From contig JAGYLV010000006.1 of assembly GCA_018400875.1 (NCBI GenBank), positions 1 to 34,209 on the forward strand: DNA of 34,209 nucleotides. The letters run 5' to 3'. The stretch comes from a bacterium. GTDB lineage: Bacteria; Bacillota_I; Bacilli_A; Izemoplasmatales; Izemoplasmataceae. A program made the position numbers and the translations under genes. Numbering within the stretch: position 1 is the stretch's first letter; every line of letters starts with the position of its first letter. Below, in pieces: positions 15,656 to 26,940 of the stretch. The notes under the pieces were generated by a model, which worked only from the letters and a program-made list of their open reading frames with translations, had not been told where the DNA came from and did no database searches.

Positions 15656-15684
15656 ATTATATCAAAGGGCCTTGGCTTATGCAA
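15656..15684 (-). promoter_or_regulatory. Strong promoter for rpmE
   Basis: Minus strand -35 TTGCAT (15684-15679), 17-base spacer, -10 TATAAT (15661-15656). The start point near 15649 gives a leader of about 48 bases that can form a small hairpin (ATGG...CCAT); L31 leaders in several bacteria are autoregulatory, but I see no firm match here. Confidence 0.85.
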
Positions 15685-15690
15685 CCATTT

Positions 15691-17622
15691 TTACGGATTG
15701 GGGAAAAACACTGTTTTTTGCCGCACTTCAATATCATCTAAATCGGTCACTAAGAAGCCGCCGGGAGTGAAATGAATCAACCGGTTTCCAACAGCGATGG
15801 ACCGATACGTAAATGGTGAGCTAAAAGCGCCCAATGATGCCATATTGAGTGTTTCTAATTGGGGCGATGAACCGATTAAGCGGTATCCCTCAATCAAGCG
15901 ATTAGTACTCGAAAGGGTTTCGGGATCGGTAAACCGGTAGGTAGGAATTAATAGTAAAGATTCACTTGAAACGTACTGAATGGAGGCATTAACTTGTTCC
16001 TCGATGGGCTGCTTAAACTGCGAGTAATCGGCCCGTATTAGGTAGCTAAAATTAAATAGGGAACTTCCTGTGAAATAATCATATATCTCATAGTTGATCC
16101 GGTTGTTATCAAAATAGTTGAGTGCCACATGCCGGGAGATGTCGAGTGACACATATTGATCTCCGAAGAACCCATTGTTGGCATTCGCCACTTGGATGGT
16201 TTCCCCATTCGCAAAGTCTTGAAACACATAATAATTTAAGGTCTCTGCATCCGTTCTTAAATAGAAATAACCATGCTCAAAGACCACATATTCAATGGTA
16301 TCTGTAAAATCGAGCGTTTTTTCTAAATCATACCGGAGCATGTCGTTAAAATAATGAACCCGCGAGATTGCATTATCATCTTGAGTCCAAACTTTTAAGC
16401 CTTCCTCAACAAAAAAGACTGATGTCCCTGGGACACGTTGACCTTCAATGACTTGGGTTCTGAAATAATAGACATCGTCATCAAAGTGATTAAACTGGAC
16501 CACCGAGGTATCTGTGGAGTCTACAGGATCTCTAAATTCAAATAAATCACTGGCTTGGTTAAAGTTGATGTGATCCACCGCCACAATGGCCGCGTTGTCT
16601 CTAAAGTACACTTGATTTTGATAGTCTGTTAAAACACTGGATGCATCAATGATGCCTGTAGTTAAATCGACTTTTGCAATCGTCACAAAAGTGTTTGGCG
16701 TGGAGGATTCAATGTATGGAATGTTTTGTAAAAGTGTGACCCGAGTCCGATCGTCTTCAACCACATAAGGCAGATATTGCTCGATGTCAAACCCGTTTTC
16801 CGCAAAAGGAATCCATGTATTAGTGCTAAGGAGTACCCCGTCCTCTTGCGCATTCAAATTCGTTAAATGACCACGTACAGTAAATGTTTCATCAAGACGC
16901 AATGCACCCGATGCATCATACACTTGAACGATGGTTTCGGTATCTCTGAGAGAATACGGCGCGGGGTTAGAGACGCACTGGCCTAATGACCTGATACTTA
17001 CAACCACCAACGATTCTCCGAACAACGCAAGTCCTTGTGGCTCCGCTCTTTCGACTTCACAATTTGGATTATCTATAATGGTGCTTCCTTGATATGAGAC
17101 GCCTTCAGAATCTTTAATCAGAGTCTGGATGCCTGTTTGATTGAGGACGTAAACATGTGTGTCATTTTCAGCCACAAAATCAAAGCCCTCAAAGCTGCTC
17201 GCTTGAACGTCCTGAAATGCAACATTGTCTTCTTGCGGTGTGCTTAAATCGGCAGAAAATGGGTTACTAAAGAATTTTTCATAGAAAGATTCATACACAT
17301 CAATCGCGTCGGATTGTTGGGTCAATGTGAGGGTATTGGTTTGATAAGAAATCGGATCCCCATAGGCTCTAAATAAGATAAGCCCAATGAGGGTGATCGC
17401 GAGCAATATGGCGGATAAACGGCGTATTGTAAAGCGTCTAACCTTGAAGGTTCTTCGTTCTCTAAAAAAGATTTTTTTCACCGAGAGTCGTTGGTTGAAC
17501 CGATACTCTAAATAAACAAGTCTGAGCGTAATCGAAACCAAAGTTAAAGACGTCACAATAATGGCGACTGTGACAATGTTGTTGTATAAAAATTCAAGGA
17601 TGTTAATGAGAAGGTTTTCCAT
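15691..17622 (-). CDS. Membrane-anchored extracellular beta-propeller protein
   Basis: 643 residues. Two helices (about 16-37 and 70-86) flank a strongly basic loop (RLSVKKIFFRERRTFKVRR), so both ends should face outside. A beta-rich domain of roughly 550 residues follows, with repeating blade-like units, e.g. GLALFGESLVVVSIRSLGQ, TIVQVYDASGALRLD and HLTNLNAQEDGVLLSTN. These resemble the Beta_propel (PF09826) family of secreted proteins; this assignment is from memory of the pattern. Two cysteines (in NPNCEVE and LGQCVS) could form a disulfide. ATG 17622 is preferred over the adjacent GTG because of AGGTG spacing. It follows the LytTR gene by 8 bases; a sensor/inhibitor partner role is inference. 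Confidence 0.85.
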   Translation of the reverse strand: MENLLINILEFLYNNIVTVAIIVTSLTLVSITLRLVYLEYRFNQRLSVKKIFFRERRTFKVRRFTIRRLSAILLAITLIGLILFRAYGDPISYQTNTLTLTQQSDAIDVYESFYEKFFSNPFSADLSTPQEDNVAFQDVQASSFEGFDFVAENDTHVYVLNQTGIQTLIKDSEGVSYQGSTIIDNPNCEVERAEPQGLALFGESLVVVSIRSLGQCVSNPAPYSLRDTETIVQVYDASGALRLDETFTVRGHLTNLNAQEDGVLLSTNTWIPFAENGFDIEQYLPYVVEDDRTRVTLLQNIPYIESSTPNTFVTIAKVDLTTGIIDASSVLTDYQNQVYFRDNAAIVAVDHINFNQASDLFEFRDPVDSTDTSVVQFNHFDDDVYYFRTQVIEGQRVPGTSVFFVEEGLKVWTQDDNAISRVHYFNDMLRYDLEKTLDFTDTIEYVVFEHGYFYLRTDAETLNYYVFQDFANGETIQVANANNGFFGDQYVSLDISRHVALNYFDNNRINYEIYDYFTGSSLFNFSYLIRADYSQFKQPIEEQVNASIQYVSSESLLLIPTYRFTDPETLSSTNRLIEGYRLIGSSPQLETLNMASLGAFSSPFTYRSIAVGNRLIHFTPGGFLVTDLDDIEVRQKTVFFPNP

Positions 17623-17630
17623 CACGACAC

Positions 17631-18152
17631 CTAAATGTTGAGCGTTTTCTTAAACGCTTTGTAGTACCGACGATTGACTTCTAACTGATCCCCATTTTTC
17701 ATGAGTAACGTCAGTTTTGAGTTCAAGGCTGGCTTGATGTATTCAATCTGATTGATATTGACCATGGCGTATTTACTGACACGGATAAAGGCACGATTTT
17801 CCAGTAATTCTTCAATTTCATAGAGTTTCATTTTGACAAAATACTTTGTGCTTTCAACCATGGCCAAAACATCGTCGCTTTCTACGATAAAATAGTCGAT
17901 TAAACTCGACTCGATGTTTTTTTGTCCGTTTTTGTCAAAGACTTGAACGAGAATATCTTCACTGCGAATGATTGTTTCAACCATCTCGGCAATCTTCTCT
18001 AGGTCTTTTTCCTGAAATAAGATGTTGATCTTATTGGGTTCGGTTAAAGACTTATCCGTTGTCAAGACGTATTTGTAATCAGCGCTATCGACAATTTTTA
18101 GTGTTTCGTTGATGCGAGCTTTTTGCGATCGAGGCGCTTTTAGCTTAAACAT
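17631..18152 (-). CDS. LytTR-domain DNA-binding protein without receiver domain
   Basis: 173 residues. Residues about 84-172 are a LytTR domain: IDYFIVESDD, VKMKLYEIEELL, FIRVSKYAMVNINQIEYIKP and the C-terminal LEVNRRYYKAFKKTL. The N-terminal 80 residues contain no receiver aspartate pattern, so the protein is not an ordinary response regulator. Such stand-alone LytTR factors bind direct repeats and are often held inactive by a membrane protein encoded next door (LytTR regulatory systems such as HdrRM and BrsRM). GAAAGGAGGTCAAG before the ATG is a very strong ribosome-binding site. It heads a two-gene operon with the beta-propeller membrane protein. Confidence 0.93.
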   Translation of the reverse strand: MFKLKAPRSQKARINETLKIVDSADYKYVLTTDKSLTEPNKINILFQEKDLEKIAEMVETIIRSEDILVQVFDKNGQKNIESSLIDYFIVESDDVLAMVESTKYFVKMKLYEIEELLENRAFIRVSKYAMVNINQIEYIKPALNSKLTLLMKNGDQLEVNRRYYKAFKKTLNI

Positions 18153-18186
18153 CTTGACCTCCTTTCAAACATCCACCTTCCTTCTT

Positions 18187-18214
18187 ATTTTACATGGTTA
18201 AGGCTCAGAAACAA
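18187..18214 (-). promoter_or_regulatory. Promoter for the LytTR/beta-propeller operon
   Basis: Minus strand -35 TTGTTT (18214-18209), 16-base spacer, -10 TAAAAT (18192-18187); start point near 18180, giving a leader of about 28 bases. It is moderately good, not consensus. Confidence 0.5.
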
Positions 18215-18245
18215 AATAGAAATTCTAAAACAGCCAAGCCCTTTA

Positions 18246-18273
18246 TTTAAACGTGGATATGCTACACTATAGA
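18246..18273 (+). promoter_or_regulatory. Weak promoter candidate for tilS-hpt-ftsH
   Basis: TTTAAA (18246-18251), 16-base spacer, TATAGA (18268-18273), with another TATAAA at 18275. The start point would be within 15 bases of the tilS ATG at 18294. Confidence 0.4.
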
Positions 18274-18293
18274 ATATAAAGTGAGTCTAAAAA

Positions 18294-19592
18294 ATGACAT
18301 TAAATGAAGCTCTTTTACCTTATCAATCGCTCAAAGATTCTCCCATCGTATGTGCCGTCAGTGGCGGCGTGGATTCGGTGGTTTTATTGCATGTTTTAAA
18401 ATCGGCCGGATTCACTATTGTGGTGGCTCATATCAATCATCAATTACGTGATGAAGCCAACGGAGATGAAGCATTTGTAGAATCATTAGCCACAGCATAT
18501 GGCTTGCCTTGTGAAACCCAAAGAGTTCATATCAATCCCCAAACCAATATCCAAAACGAAGGCCATCAACTGAGGCTTTCTTTTTATCAAAAAGTGGCAA
18601 ATAAATATAACGCTCAACATGTTTTTTTAGCCCATCATCAAGACGATCAATTGGAGCACTTTTTTATCCAAATTGCCCGTGGGTTTTCTGAACTGGCTTG
18701 GATAGGTATGACCCCAACATCCAAGATTAACACGATTCAATTGATTCGCCCTTTATTAGAAATAGATAAAGATATTCTCATTAAGTACGCAAACGATCAC
18801 CAATTATCCTTCCGTCACGATGCGTCGAATGATGCGGATTATTATCTCAGAAACCGAATCCGGCACACAATCATCCCTGCATTTAAAGCAACATCACCCG
18901 ATTTAGTTCAGCGTATTATCCCCGCTTTAAAAGCCTTGAAAACGTCCATCGAAACTGAAAAAAAACATGTTTTAGACTTTCAAAAAAACACTTTGACACT
19001 CAATCTGAAACGATTTAAAACTGCCTCTTTCATCCAACAAAAAAGATGGTTGCATTACCTTTTTGAATCCTCGGCCCCTTTGCCACCTCGGTCAGACCGT
19101 TTATGGGAGATGATTATCAAACGTTTACAGCATGATACATCCAATGTCCATTTCCATTTGGTAGAGGATTGGTATCTGTCTTTGGATTATGGGGACCTTT
19201 CGGTCGTTCAGTGGCGAAAACGTGTGGATGAACCGATCATCTTTCGTGATTTCGGAAACCATTTGATTGATGACGGTGTTTGGCTCGATATAAGTCCACA
19301 AAAAAAGGCACCCGTTAGCGGATTAAGCCTTGAGTTATGTTATAATGTATCCACGTTTCCTATTCAGGTTCGGACGGCTAAAAAAGGCGATATTCTTACC
19401 TTTGATTATGGCCATAAAAAAATCAGTCAGTGGTTTAAAGACGTTAAAATCCCTTGGGGATTAAGACCTCAAATCCTTGTCGTTGAAACCAATGATGGAC
19501 AGCTGGCGGTCATGCATCCGTCGTTTCCTAAACCGAATGAGAAATGCGCGTCAAAAGTATATATATACGAGGTAAAAAATGCTGAACAATGA
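18294..19592 (+). CDS. tilS: tRNA(Ile)-lysidine synthetase TilS
   Basis: 432 residues. It converts cytidine-34 of tRNA-Ile(CAU) to lysidine so that AUA is read as isoleucine. The N-type ATP pyrophosphatase P-loop SGGVDS (residues 23-28), HINHQLR near 47, the HHQDDQLEHFF stretch near 117 and RNRIRH near 184 mark the catalytic core; a C-terminal substrate-binding domain (TAKKGDILTF) follows. The Shine-Dalgarno is weak. It overlaps hpt by 14 bases. The tilS-hpt-ftsH order is the same as in Bacillus. Confidence 0.96.
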   Translation: MTLNEALLPYQSLKDSPIVCAVSGGVDSVVLLHVLKSAGFTIVVAHINHQLRDEANGDEAFVESLATAYGLPCETQRVHINPQTNIQNEGHQLRLSFYQKVANKYNAQHVFLAHHQDDQLEHFFIQIARGFSELAWIGMTPTSKINTIQLIRPLLEIDKDILIKYANDHQLSFRHDASNDADYYLRNRIRHTIIPAFKATSPDLVQRIIPALKALKTSIETEKKHVLDFQKNTLTLNLKRFKTASFIQQKRWLHYLFESSAPLPPRSDRLWEMIIKRLQHDTSNVHFHLVEDWYLSLDYGDLSVVQWRKRVDEPIIFRDFGNHLIDDGVWLDISPQKKAPVSGLSLELCYNVSTFPIQVRTAKKGDILTFDYGHKKISQWFKDVKIPWGLRPQILVVETNDGQLAVMHPSFPKPNEKCASKVYIYEVKNAEQ

Positions 19593-20133
19593 TATCGATG
19601 ATATCTTAGTCTCGGAAGAAGAAATTGCCCAAATCGTCAAGACACTGGCGGCTGAGATCACCGATGATTACAAAACCAAAAGCCCACTCATTGTGGGGTT
19701 GTTAAAAGGGTGCATCCCTTTTATTAGCGACTTACTTAAAGAGCTTGATTTTTTTGTAGAAGTTGATTTTATGGATGTTTCATCGTATCACGGTGGAGTT
19801 GAATCCACGGGTGATGTTAAAATTAACAAGGATTTAGGGACTGCTGTCAAAGGGCGTCATGTTATCTTAGCCGAAGATATCGTAGATTCAGGACGAACCA
19901 TTCAAGCAATCCGGTCAATGCTTCTTTACCGGGGAGCTCAATCGGTTAAAGTCGTGACATTGCTCGACAAACCCAAAGGCCGTGTGATCCAACTGCAACC
20001 CGATTACATTGGCACTACCATCCCCGATGCCTTTGTGGTGGGGTATGGGCTTGATTACAAAGAACTGTACCGTAATTTACCCTATGTTGGAACGCTCAAA
20101 CCAGAAATCTATCAAACTGAAAGTGAGGAGTGA
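19579..20133 (+). CDS. hpt: Hypoxanthine phosphoribosyltransferase
   Basis: 184 residues. It salvages hypoxanthine (and often guanine) to the nucleotide using PRPP. The PRPP-binding motif VILAEDIVDSGRT (near 95), the KGCIPF loop near 43 and the flexible-loop region MDVSSYHGG near 66 are conserved. The start lies inside tilS and the stop overlaps the ftsH GTG/TTG start region, so the three genes are tightly coupled. AGGTAAAAA precedes ATG 19579. Confidence 0.95.
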   Translation: MLNNDIDDILVSEEEIAQIVKTLAAEITDDYKTKSPLIVGLLKGCIPFISDLLKELDFFVEVDFMDVSSYHGGVESTGDVKINKDLGTAVKGRHVILAEDIVDSGRTIQAIRSMLLYRGAQSVKVVTLLDKPKGRVIQLQPDYIGTTIPDAFVVGYGLDYKELYRNLPYVGTLKPEIYQTESEE

Positions 20134-20135
20134 AT

Positions 20136-22103
20136 TTGAACCCACAAAAAAAACCGAACAAACCGAATAATTTCAAATTTAATCAAATCGGCAATATTGT
20201 CGTCATGGTTCTATTCCTCATATTTGTATTCTCAATAATCTGGACGTATACCCAATCGGGTGAAGAACCCAGAACTGTGAATGTAACCACGTTTTATGCG
20301 GAACTTAAAGCCGGCAATGTGGCAGAAATCGAATCAACCCCTATCAGTGGTGAAGCCAATGTGGGGTCATTTTTAATTAATGGAACCTTCGATGACGGGG
20401 CTTCATTTGTGGTTGAAATCCCCAATAGTGCCACACTTGATGAAGTTCGGGTACTGGCGACTGAACAAAATGTGCCTTACACCCATCTAAGGGCTTCCAC
20501 TTATAACTTTTGGAACGTCATCATTATTCTCTTACCCATCATTTTGATCATTGTGTTCATCGCGTTCTTTATGCGAAGCAATGGCGGAAACAATAAAGCC
20601 TTTGACTTTGGTAAAAGCCGCGCCAAACTTAATCGCGGTAAAACCACGACCTTCAAAAACGTCGCGGGCCTTGATGAAGAAAAAGAAGAGATGGCCGAGA
20701 TTATTGACTTCTTAAAAAATCCAAAAAAATACATTGCACTGGGTGCTAGAATTCCAAAAGGGGTCTTACTGATTGGGCCGCCTGGAACGGGTAAAACCTT
20801 ACTCGCAAGAGCTGTTGCGGGTGAAGCGAATGTCCCCTTCTTCTCGATTTCTGGATCTGATTTTGTTGAAATGTTTGTCGGAGTCGGCGCCAGCCGGGTC
20901 CGTGACATGTTCAAAACCGCCAAACAAAATTCTCCCTGCATCATCTTTATTGATGAGATTGATGCCGTCGGTCGCCAACGCGGGACTGGACTTGGGGGCG
21001 GACATGATGAACGTGAACAAACCTTGAACCAACTTCTCGTTGAAATGGATGGGTTCGGCACGAACTCAGGCATTATCGTTATGGCAGCCACCAACCGTTC
21101 AGATGTCTTAGACCCAGCCTTGCTGCGTCCGGGGCGTTTTGACCGTCAAATCACAATCAGCCGTCCCGATATCAATGGCCGAAAAGAAATCCTTCAAGTG
21201 CATGCAAAGGGCAAACGCATCCACAAATCCGTGACCTTTGAAGAGATTGCTCGTCGCACGCCTGGATTTACAGGGGCTGACCTAGAGAATTTACTCAACG
21301 AAGCCGCGCTTTTAGCCGCCCGCGCGAATAAACCCGAGATTAAAATTTATCATATCGATGAAGCGGTGGACCGTGTCATGATGGGCCCCGCCAAAAAATC
21401 CCGTGTGCTTTCCAAACGTGAACGTGATTTTATCGCTTACCACGAAGCTGGCCACGCGGTCTTAGGCATCAAGTTAGACAATGCAAACATCGTCCATAAA
21501 GTCACGATCATTCCCCGTGGCCAAGCCGGTGGATATAATTTAATGTTACCGGAAAAAGAAGAATCTTTCTTAATGACTCGGAAAGGCTTGATGGATCAGA
21601 TTACGGGCTTACTCGGCGGTCGTGTGGCCGAGGAAGTCACCTTTAACGAAGTCACGACGGGCGCGCACAACGATTTCCAAAGAGCCACACAAATTGCCCG
21701 CTCTATGGTCACTGAATACGGAATGAGTTCTTTAGGGACAGTCCAGTATGAGCAACGTTCTGGCAATGTTTTCTTAGGACGTGATTATACGTCCGATAAG
21801 AGCTTCTCGGATGCTGTGGCTTTAGAAATAGACAATGAAGTGAGAAAAATTATTGCCGAGGCGTATGACCTCGCAACTGATACCATTAAAGAACACAAAG
21901 ACTTACTCGTAACCATTGCTCAAACACTTCTTGAAGTAGAAACACTGACCAAAGAAGATATTGATCAATTGGTCGATACAGGAACCATTGACTGGCTGGA
22001 ACGTAAACGTGAAAAAGATAAGCTTGACGCAAAAGCCAAAGAGGATGCCATTACCGATGATTCAACCTTAGAACCAACACCTGAACCTGACTCGAACGAA
22101 TAA
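20136..22103 (+). CDS. ftsH: ATP-dependent zinc metalloprotease FtsH
   Basis: 655 residues from TTG 20136. It is a membrane-bound hexameric AAA+ protease that degrades misplaced membrane and regulatory proteins. TM1 at about 19-37, an extracellular domain, TM2 at about 126-146, Walker A GPPGTGKT (214-221), Walker B FIDEID (271-276), second region of homology with RPGRFDRQ (331-338) and zinc site HEAGH (436-440). The tail is acidic. TTG 20136 is preferred because GAGGAG is five bases upstream; GTG 20130 would overlap that site. It follows hpt directly and ends at a terminator, which separates it from rqcP. Confidence 0.97.
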   Translation: MNPQKKPNKPNNFKFNQIGNIVVMVLFLIFVFSIIWTYTQSGEEPRTVNVTTFYAELKAGNVAEIESTPISGEANVGSFLINGTFDDGASFVVEIPNSATLDEVRVLATEQNVPYTHLRASTYNFWNVIIILLPIILIIVFIAFFMRSNGGNNKAFDFGKSRAKLNRGKTTTFKNVAGLDEEKEEMAEIIDFLKNPKKYIALGARIPKGVLLIGPPGTGKTLLARAVAGEANVPFFSISGSDFVEMFVGVGASRVRDMFKTAKQNSPCIIFIDEIDAVGRQRGTGLGGGHDEREQTLNQLLVEMDGFGTNSGIIVMAATNRSDVLDPALLRPGRFDRQITISRPDINGRKEILQVHAKGKRIHKSVTFEEIARRTPGFTGADLENLLNEAALLAARANKPEIKIYHIDEAVDRVMMGPAKKSRVLSKRERDFIAYHEAGHAVLGIKLDNANIVHKVTIIPRGQAGGYNLMLPEKEESFLMTRKGLMDQITGLLGGRVAEEVTFNEVTTGAHNDFQRATQIARSMVTEYGMSSLGTVQYEQRSGNVFLGRDYTSDKSFSDAVALEIDNEVRKIIAEAYDLATDTIKEHKDLLVTIAQTLLEVETLTKEDIDQLVDTGTIDWLERKREKDKLDAKAKEDAITDDSTLEPTPEPDSNE

Positions 22104-22104
22104 G

Positions 22105-22134
22105 TAAAAAGGGTGATTTCACCCTTTTTATTTG
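22105..22134 (+). terminator. Intrinsic terminator after ftsH
   Basis: Stem TAAAAAGGGTG / CACCCTTTTTA with a 4-base loop, ending in TTT. It lies a few bases upstream of the rqcP ribosome-binding site, so rqcP-lysS-cysK needs readthrough or an unrecognised promoter. Confidence 0.75.
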
Positions 22135-22146
22135 AATGAGGACTCT

Positions 22147-24816
<2,670 letters not shown>

Positions 24817-24820
24817 AATC

Positions 24821-24865
24821 AAAAGCCCCCGCATACGAATGACTCGTATGCGGGGCTTTTTTTAT
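24821..24865. terminator. Bidirectional terminator between convergent cysK and cysE
   Basis: A GC-rich stem GCCCCCGCATACGA / TCGTATGCGGGGC (one bulged C) with a 5-base loop is flanked by AAAA and TTTTTTT, so it can close cysK and cysE from both sides. Confidence 0.9.
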
Positions 24866-25416
24866 TCTTCTTTGATGGTGAGTGAACACTCTAAGGGGGT
24901 GACGACTTCTTTTTCAATAAACCGGGCAGGAATCCCAATTGCCGTGGCACTGGGTGGGACATCTTTTAATACCACCGCATTCGCACCCACTCTCGCATGG
25001 GCACCGACTTTAATATTCCCAAGCACTTTTGCGCCGGCTCCAATCATCACGTGATTACAAATGGTGGGGTGTCTTTTTTGATCACTTAAGTTCCCTGTTC
25101 CACCTAAAGTAACCCCTTGGTAAATTAAAACATCATCGCCAATTTGTGCGGATTCACCGATGACGACTCCCAACCCGTGATCAATCACAAGTCCTTTTCC
25201 GATTCGGGCCGCGGGATGAATTTCAATGCCGGTTAAAAAGCGTGTCACATTCGCGATGATACGCGCAATGAGTTTCAGCCGAATCATCCAAAAGAAATGG
25301 GCGATGCGATGTAAAGCAATCGCATGCAGCCCAGTAGATGTCACTAAGATATCTAAAACATGTCGTGCTGATGGGTCGTATTTTTTGATGTTTCTAACAC
25401 TTCGTATGAGTCCCAT
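24862..25416 (-). CDS. cysE: Serine O-acetyltransferase
   Basis: 184 residues from ATG 25416. It acetylates serine to feed CysK. The left-handed beta-helix hexapeptide repeats ([64 protein letters not shown]) and the catalytic histidines in IHPAA and DHG are present. It is of the shorter class, lacking most of the N-terminal helical domain of E. coli CysE. An alternative GTG at 25425 would overlap the upstream gene. It is the last gene after fba and an unknown helical protein. The C-terminal tail is slightly acidic. Confidence 0.93.
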   Translation of the reverse strand: MGLIRSVRNIKKYDPSARHVLDILVTSTGLHAIALHRIAHFFWMIRLKLIARIIANVTRFLTGIEIHPAARIGKGLVIDHGLGVVIGESAQIGDDVLIYQGVTLGGTGNLSDQKRHPTICNHVMIGAGAKVLGNIKVGAHARVGANAVVLKDVPPSATAIGIPARFIEKEVVTPLECSLTIKEE

Positions 25417-25418
25417 GT

Positions 25419-26006
25419 TTACCACTCTTTTCCGATGATACTCATGGCATCATCAGAAAGTCCAATGCCCATCGTCCGGGCAATTTCATAATAGATATCC
25501 ACGATGCTGGTGTATTCGTAATCCAAGACACTCACCACGTGGTTGACGATTTGGTTGAAACGTTTTTCAGCGTATTCTATATCTTTATCTTTTTGCGCAA
25601 TCATATCTTCGATGCAGGTTTCTAATTCATCGATGTCATCCATCTCGATGGCATTTTTATACTTTTCAATATCACTTCTAAAATCGTGGATGAAAAGCAA
25701 ATAATTGACCAAGTCCCCAAATTCCTCAAAGGCTTCACAGCTTTGGTTAAACAGCGTCATATAATATTCTTTAATGACTGAAAATTGATCGTTTAAATAA
25801 TTTAATCCAACTTGAAAAATGGTCTCTAAATCTTCGTTTAAAGGCCCTTGATGGATCGCCCGCTGATAGGTGTAATTGAGCACCGCAATGACGGGCTCTA
25901 AACGCCTGTAGACCTTAGAGTCAATCGAGCGAAAGCGATCGATGATATCATCGTTGTCAAGTTTCCAATTGACAAAATCTTTGAGGATTACATCGAATTG
26001 TTGCAA
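25419..26006 (-). CDS. Unknown all-helical cytosolic protein
   Basis: 195 residues; I do not recognise the family. It is predicted almost entirely alpha-helical and acidic ([20 protein letters not shown] near 128), with no membrane segment, signal peptide, metal motif or nucleotide-binding loop. The start appears to be TTG 26006, preceded by TAGGATG, which overlaps the fba stop codon; the next gene, cysE, begins right after its stop. It is therefore sandwiched between a glycolytic gene and a cysteine-pathway gene in the same transcript. Helical-bundle shape is reminiscent of PhoU/DUF47-like proteins but no specific motif supports that. Confidence 0.8.
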   Translation of the reverse strand: MQQFDVILKDFVNWKLDNDDIIDRFRSIDSKVYRRLEPVIAVLNYTYQRAIHQGPLNEDLETIFQVGLNYLNDQFSVIKEYYMTLFNQSCEAFEEFGDLVNYLLFIHDFRSDIEKYKNAIEMDDIDELETCIEDMIAQKDKDIEYAEKRFNQIVNHVVSVLDYEYTSIVDIYYEIARTMGIGLSDDAMSIIGKEW

Positions 26007-26017
26007 ATAAACACATC

Positions 26018-26884
26018 CTACGCTTGATTAATCGAATTGAATAACGTCATTTTTTCTTTGACGGTTTCTTTAATGGCTTCAAAACCTGGCGCTAATAATT
26101 TACGAGGGTCGTAACCTTTACCAATTTGGTCAAGTCCATCTTCAATATACTTGCGGGTCGCTTCTGCAAAGACGAGTTGGCATTCCGTATTAACATTGAT
26201 TTTGGACACCCCATAGGAAATGGCTTCTTTTACCATGGCATCAGGAATCCCAGTTCCCCCGTGTAAGACTAAGGGGATTTGGTTGGTGGTTTCGCCCACC
26301 TCTTTTAAGACATCCATATTGAGCCCTTTCCAGTTATCAGGATAAGGACCATGAATGTTTCCAATGCCTGCAGCAAGCATACTAATTCCTAATTTGGCAA
26401 TTTCTCGGCATTCGTTTGGATCGGCAATTTCACCTTCACCCACGACACCATCTTCTTCGCCGCCAATCCCGCCGACTTCGGCTTCTACCGAAATACCTTG
26501 GGCGGTGGCAAGTGCTACGATTTCTTTGGTTTTTTCAACGTTTTCCGCAAAATCAAAGTGCGAACCGTCAAACATGACACTGCTGAAACCTGCGTCCATC
26601 GCTTTTTTAGCACCATCAAAACTTCCGTGATCTAAATGGATGGCTACCGGCACGGTAATGACATAATTTTCCATCATGCCTTGAACCATGTTTACCACCG
26701 TTTTGAACCCTCCCATGTATTTCCCAGCGCCTTCTGAGACACCTAAAATAACAGGAGATTTGTTTTCTTCAGCTGTTAATAACACCGCTTTGGTCCACTC
26801 TAAATTATTGATGTTAAATTGACCAACACCATACCCCTTCTTACGGGCCGTTTCGAGCATTTCTTTTGCAGATACAATGGGCAT
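26018..26884 (-). CDS. fba: Class II fructose-bisphosphate aldolase
   Basis: 288 residues. It splits fructose-1,6-bisphosphate to dihydroxyacetone phosphate and glyceraldehyde-3-phosphate in glycolysis. The zinc/catalytic region is VAIHLDHGSFD with Asp85 and His86 (near 82), further ligands lie in VEAEVGGIGG, GNIHGPYP and VLHGGTGIP, and the phosphate site is KINVNTE. Length and motifs match the FbaA/GatY family; the gene neighbourhood (pyrG nearby) favours FbaA. AGGAGGACTTAT precedes the ATG and a strong promoter lies at 26911-26940. Confidence 0.96.
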   Translation of the reverse strand: MPIVSAKEMLETARKKGYGVGQFNINNLEWTKAVLLTAEENKSPVILGVSEGAGKYMGGFKTVVNMVQGMMENYVITVPVAIHLDHGSFDGAKKAMDAGFSSVMFDGSHFDFAENVEKTKEIVALATAQGISVEAEVGGIGGEEDGVVGEGEIADPNECREIAKLGISMLAAGIGNIHGPYPDNWKGLNMDVLKEVGETTNQIPLVLHGGTGIPDAMVKEAISYGVSKINVNTECQLVFAEATRKYIEDGLDQIGKGYDPRKLLAPGFEAIKETVKEKMTLFNSINQA

Positions 26885-26910
26885 ATAAGTCCTCCTAAAT
26901 TTTCGTATTT

Positions 26911-26940
26911 ATTATAGTCTTTTATGGGTTACTTTGTAAA
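26911..26940 (-). promoter_or_regulatory. Strong promoter for fba operon
   Basis: Minus strand -35 TTTACA (26940-26935), 18-base spacer (or TTACAA with 17), -10 TATAAT (26916-26911). It begins immediately after the stop codon of the TldE gene. Confidence 0.8.

Noticed and set aside
18187-18214. LytTR binding repeats upstream of the LytTR gene (ATGGTTAAG at 18194-18202)
   Set aside because: Only a single weak half-site is visible with no second copy at helical spacing, so autoregulation cannot be claimed.
20501-21094. A 197-codon open frame antisense to ftsH
   Set aside because: It mirrors the conserved AAA+ region of ftsH; composition is serine/proline-rich, as expected for the antisense of conserved coding DNA, and no start signal is visible.
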